Positions 60,896 through 64,000 of a DNA stretch of 64,000 nt are shown here, one piece after another; within the stretch, counting starts at the first letter, position 1; each line of letters opens with the position of its first letter. Origin of the DNA: Sphingomonas sp. EC-HK361 (GTDB lineage: Bacteria; Pseudomonadota; Alphaproteobacteria; Sphingomonadales; Sphingomonadaceae). The DNA lies in NCBI RefSeq assembly GCF_902498785.1, contig NZ_LR701494.1:496001-560000 (forward strand). The letters are read 5' to 3'. Under the pieces are notes generated by a model, which saw nothing but the letters and a program-made list of their open reading frames with translations, did not search any database and was not told where the DNA came from. A program made the translations under genes and the position numbers.

Positions 60896-61819
60896 ATGCG
60901 GCGGGGCTCCATAAAATTTGATTCGAGAGGGCAGTTTGCCGGTCATGAAACATTTCCGCTGCGCCTGCTGTGGTTGAAAAAGGCATTTGATGCCGTCGGC
61001 GACGGCGCTGACGCAAGAACATTCCAGGAACAAGCAGCTATCGCACGCTTCGGCGTCGGTCGCAACATGGCCGCCTCGATGCGCTATTGGGCGCTGGCGA
61101 CCGGCTTCTTTATCGAACAGGACCGGGTCATTTTCCCGACCGCGCTTGGCAAGACCGTGCTGGCCGACGACGGTCTTGATCCCTATCTCGAACAGGCCGC
61201 GACCATCTGGCTCGCGCATTGGCATGTCGCCTCGACACCCGAGATGACGACGACGGCCTATTATGCCTTCAACCTGTTGAGCGCGATCGAGTTCGATCCG
61301 GCGATCCTGCTCGAGGAAATCTTCGCGCTGGTCGAGGAAAATGGCTGGCGCGCGACCCGCGGCACCTTGAAGCGCGACATCGAGGTGTTTCTGCGCAGCT
61401 ATGTCCGGCGCGGCGATGCACTCAACGAGGATGCTGCCGAGCCCTTGCTCGCCGAACTCGCGATCATTCGCGAAGCGCGGCTCGGCGGCTGGTATGAATT
61501 CGTGCGCGGCCCCAAGCCGAGCCTCAGCGACGCGGTGTTCGCCTATGCGCTTGGCGATTTCTGGGCGCGCAGCGGATATCCGACGACGCTGACCGCCGAG
61601 CAGATCTGCTATGCGCCGGGCTCGCCGGGCCGCGTGTTCAAGCTCGACGAGGACAGCGTCATCAGCCGGCTGATGAGGCTCGACGATCTGACCGATGACG
61701 CCTGGAAATGGGTCGATACCGCCGGCCTGCGTCAGATCCAGCGCGTGTCGGACTTCGACCCGCTGAACACCCTGCCCCTCGCCTATCCGCGGCCGGTGCC
61801 GCTGGAGGCAGCGGCATGA
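60896..61819 (+). CDS. DUF4007 protein
   Basis: A 307-residue protein with the DUF4007 start GQFAGHETFPLRLLWLKKAFDAV, then ARFGVGRNMAASMRYWALATGF and the later RVFKLDEDSVISRLMRL. The first 80 residues look like a winged helix. To my knowledge DUF4007 genes cluster with PAPS-reductase/DndC-like genes and cysteine desulfurases in DNA-modification or defence loci. It starts 11 nt after the desulfurase and overlaps the ATPase by 4 nt. Confidence 0.82.
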   Translation: MRRGSIKFDSRGQFAGHETFPLRLLWLKKAFDAVGDGADARTFQEQAAIARFGVGRNMAASMRYWALATGFFIEQDRVIFPTALGKTVLADDGLDPYLEQAATIWLAHWHVASTPEMTTTAYYAFNLLSAIEFDPAILLEEIFALVEENGWRATRGTLKRDIEVFLRSYVRRGDALNEDAAEPLLAELAIIREARLGGWYEFVRGPKPSLSDAVFAYALGDFWARSGYPTTLTAEQICYAPGSPGRVFKLDEDSVISRLMRLDDLTDDAWKWVDTAGLRQIQRVSDFDPLNTLPLAYPRPVPLEAAA

Positions 61820-64000
61820 CCAAGCTCTCCGCGATCGTCACGATCGACCGGCGCTTCGCGCGCTCGGCGCGGCTCGACGCGGACCTGAACGGCACGCCGC
61901 CGCTGGTCGGCTATGTCATGCAGGCGAGCATCGCCAAGGCGCTGAAGACCTTGGGCGACAGCCAGTGCGACAGCCACCAGGGCGCCTTCACCTGGACCGG
62001 CCCTTATGGCGGCGGCAAGTCGAGTGCGGCGCTGCTGCTTGCCAATCTGGTCGCGGGAACCAAGGGGAATCGCAAGATCGCGCGCGACATTGCCGGCGAA
62101 GCGCTGAGCCGCCTCTACACCGAAGCCTTTCCCGAGCCCAAGGGCCGCTGGAAAGTGGTCGCGGTCACCGGCAGCCGGCAGCGACTGCGCGATGCGATCA
62201 TCGACGCCGCGACGATCGCGCTCGACTGGAGCTCGGCCGAGGTTGCCGCCCATAGTGCGAGCGACGACAAGCTGATCGCTGCGCTCATCGCGGGTGGTGA
62301 AACCGCATCGAGCGGCACGCTGTTGATCCTCGACGAACTCGGCAAGCTGCTCGAACATGAAGCGCTCGAGGGCGGCGATGTGCATTTGCTGCAGGATCTC
62401 GCCGAACATGCGACGCGCAGCAAGGGCCGGCTGGTCGTCATCGGCATCCTGCACCAGTCGTTCGAGCAATATGCCGCTCGCGCCGCGCGCGATGCACGGC
62501 AGGAATGGGCCAAGGTCCAGGGCCGTTTCCACGATATCGCGTTCCTGTCCGGCGCCGACGAGACCGTCGCGCTGCTCGGACGCGCGATTTCGGCTGACCA
62601 CCCGCCGTCAGCCGAGGATGTCGCCAGAACCGTCGCGGAGGAAGTCGCCAAGCGGCGGCCGACCGATACGCAGAGCCTCGCTCGCGCGCTCGCCGATACC
62701 TGGCCGCTCAACCCGGTGACCGCGCTGCTGCTGGGGCCGGTTTCGCGCGCGCGCTTCGCGCAGAATGAGCGCAGCGTCTTCGGCTTCCTGAGTTCGGCTG
62801 AACCATCGGGTTTCCAGGATTTCCTCGATCATGCCGACGACGCCGGCGCGACCTATGATCCTGCAATGTTGTGGGACTATCTCGCCGCCAATTTCGGCAT
62901 GGCGCTCGCCGGCGGCACCGATGGCAGCCGGTTCAGCCTCGCCTATGAAGCGATCGAGCGCGCGGGCGCCAAGGGTGACGGCATCCATGTCGCGCTGACC
63001 AAGGCGGCGGCGGTGATCGAGTTCTTCCGCAACGGCTCGGGTGTGACGCTCGCTGACGAATTCCTCATCGCCTCGGTGCCGAATGCTCCGGAGAAAATGG
63101 TCCGCGCGGCAATCAGGGACCTGCTCGACTGGGCGGTGCTGATCCGCCAGCCGCGGCTGGGCGGCTATGCATTATTCGCGGGCAGCGACTTCGACCTCGA
63201 CGAAGCGATCGGGCGCGCGGAGATGCCGGTCGACAATGTCCAGCTCGAGGGCATTCCCAACCGAGTCGGGTTCGGCTTCGCGACCGCCAAGCGCCATTAT
63301 TTCCTGACCGGGGCGCTGCGTACCTTCGAGATCGCGCTGCAAGTGGTGTCGCCCGAAGACACGACCGAAACGCTGGTCGCACGCGTCAGCGCACGACCGC
63401 AGCGTGGCAGCGGACTGCTGTTGCTGTTCCTCGCCGATGGCAGCCTGCCGCGCCAGGCGGTGGAAGCGCTCGCCAAGAGCGTGGCCAAGGCGCTCAAGGC
63501 GAGCGGCCGGGTGATCGCGATCGGCAGCGCCAGCGAGAGTTTCGCGCTGCGCAGTGCCGCAGCTGAGCTGCTGGCGGTCGAACGTGTCTTCCGCGAGCAT
63601 CCCCAGCTCGAGGGTGACCGGATTGCCCGGCGTGAGATCGCCGCCCGCCAGTCGCGCTGTATCGACGAACTGCACCGCAAATTGGAAGCCGCGCTCGAAG
63701 GCGCGAAATGGTATCTGGCGCCGGCCCCCAAGCGCGCGCACAGCGAGCCGCTGGCGATCATCGCGAGCGCGCTCGCCGATGCCGGCTATGCCAAGGCGCC
63801 GATCCTCAAGAGCGAATTGCTCCAGCGCGACAAGCCGTCGTCGAACGCGATGGCGGCACTGCGCGATCTGGCGCATGCGATGGTCCATGCCGGCGACCAG
63901 GCGCAGCTCGGCATGACGCAATATCCCGCCGAGCTCGGGCTCTATCTGACGGTGATCAAGCCGTTCGGGCTCCACCGCGAGGTCGAACCGGGCCGCTATG
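61816..64000 (+). CDS. Large P-loop ATPase of the DUF4007 operon (partial)
   Basis: At least 728 residues, open to the right edge. Walker A GPYGGGKSS is at 62-70 and Walker B TLLILDELGKLLE has Asp173/Glu174. The remainder is a mixture of helical and winged-helix-like regions. The size and N-terminal P-loop recall BREX BrxC- or DUF6079-like ATPases, but I cannot assign it. Coupled to DUF4007 by ATGA. Downstream genes outside the window should decide the system type. Confidence 0.8.
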   Translation, partial: MTKLSAIVTIDRRFARSARLDADLNGTPPLVGYVMQASIAKALKTLGDSQCDSHQGAFTWTGPYGGGKSSAALLLANLVAGTKGNRKIARDIAGEALSRLYTEAFPEPKGRWKVVAVTGSRQRLRDAIIDAATIALDWSSAEVAAHSASDDKLIAALIAGGETASSGTLLILDELGKLLEHEALEGGDVHLLQDLAEHATRSKGRLVVIGILHQSFEQYAARAARDARQEWAKVQGRFHDIAFLSGADETVALLGRAISADHPPSAEDVARTVAEEVAKRRPTDTQSLARALADTWPLNPVTALLLGPVSRARFAQNERSVFGFLSSAEPSGFQDFLDHADDAGATYDPAMLWDYLAANFGMALAGGTDGSRFSLAYEAIERAGAKGDGIHVALTKAAAVIEFFRNGSGVTLADEFLIASVPNAPEKMVRAAIRDLLDWAVLIRQPRLGGYALFAGSDFDLDEAIGRAEMPVDNVQLEGIPNRVGFGFATAKRHYFLTGALRTFEIALQVVSPEDTTETLVARVSARPQRGSGLLLLFLADGSLPRQAVEALAKSVAKALKASGRVIAIGSASESFALRSAAAELLAVERVFREHPQLEGDRIARREIAARQSRCIDELHRKLEAALEGAKWYLAPAPKRAHSEPLAIIASALADAGYAKAPILKSELLQRDKPSSNAMAALRDLAHAMVHAGDQAQLGMTQYPAELGLYLTVIKPFGLHREVEPGRY

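Noticed and set aside
1-64000. CRISPR arrays, tRNA or rRNA genes
   Set aside because: No regularly spaced direct repeats and no tRNA or rRNA signature were seen while reading.

Overview
The window is a high-GC alphaproteobacterial segment, most probably from a sphingomonad (Sphingomonas, Sphingobium or Novosphingobium type). The evidence is the strong GC third-position codon use, several small protein families I associate with that group, and GAAC-N7-GAAC direct repeats, the LexA-operator architecture of alphaproteobacteria. Most of it is a conjugative element (plasmid or ICE) with an F-type transfer system. I see no replication initiator, ParA or tyrosine integrase, so plasmid versus ICE cannot be decided from this window.

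Layout. 200-4042: a sulfite-detoxification operon (LysR regulator, TDT-family exporter, Tat-exported molybdenum sulfite dehydrogenase and its cytochrome c). 4302-7336: a serine recombinase, a small gene, a HIRAN-domain protein, an S24-type (LexA/CI-like) repressor with a divergent small gene, and a VirB1-like lytic transglycosylase. 7433-20688: element maintenance and establishment genes on the plus strand: Toprim primase, a 1402-residue methylase/strawberry-notch helicase fusion, a Phd/VapC toxin-antitoxin pair, a large ParB-like protein, an ArdC-like antirestriction protein, a DUF2493 protein, a decayed NUDIX gene, a secreted nuclease and SSB. 21093-28616: traD (coupling protein), a MobF relaxase-helicase, and accessory genes. 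29426-33292: a three-gene ABC/SMC-nuclease operon of Lamassu-like (ABC-3C) layout, inserted as cargo between the relaxase and tra modules. 33835-52127: one long minus-strand F-type T4SS operon, traA-L-E-K-B-dsbC-V-C-orf-trbI-S26 peptidase-W-U-trbC-N-F-H-G, almost all with 4 to 14 nt overlaps. 52528-64000: an XRE regulator followed by a defence-like island: XRE plus small-protein pair, HNH nuclease and metallo-beta-lactamase-fold operon, a frameshifted gene, a membrane protein/methyltransferase/HEPN-like operon, and divergently a cysteine desulfurase, DUF4007 protein and P-loop ATPase operon that runs off the right edge.

How it fits together. Three promoters carry a GAAC-N7-GAAC box: the S24 repressor/small-gene divergence, the transglycosylase, and traA. 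This suggests that transfer is switched on by DNA damage through cleavage of the element's own repressor or of host LexA, as SetR does for SXT. A second shared promoter box, TTTCCTACA, precedes at least five element genes, including traD and the regulator opposite traA. A structured intergenic repeat precedes both the DUF2493 gene and ssb. These regulatory layers, the ABC-nuclease operon, the HEPN operon and the desulfurase/DUF4007/ATPase operon are the most interesting parts of the window.
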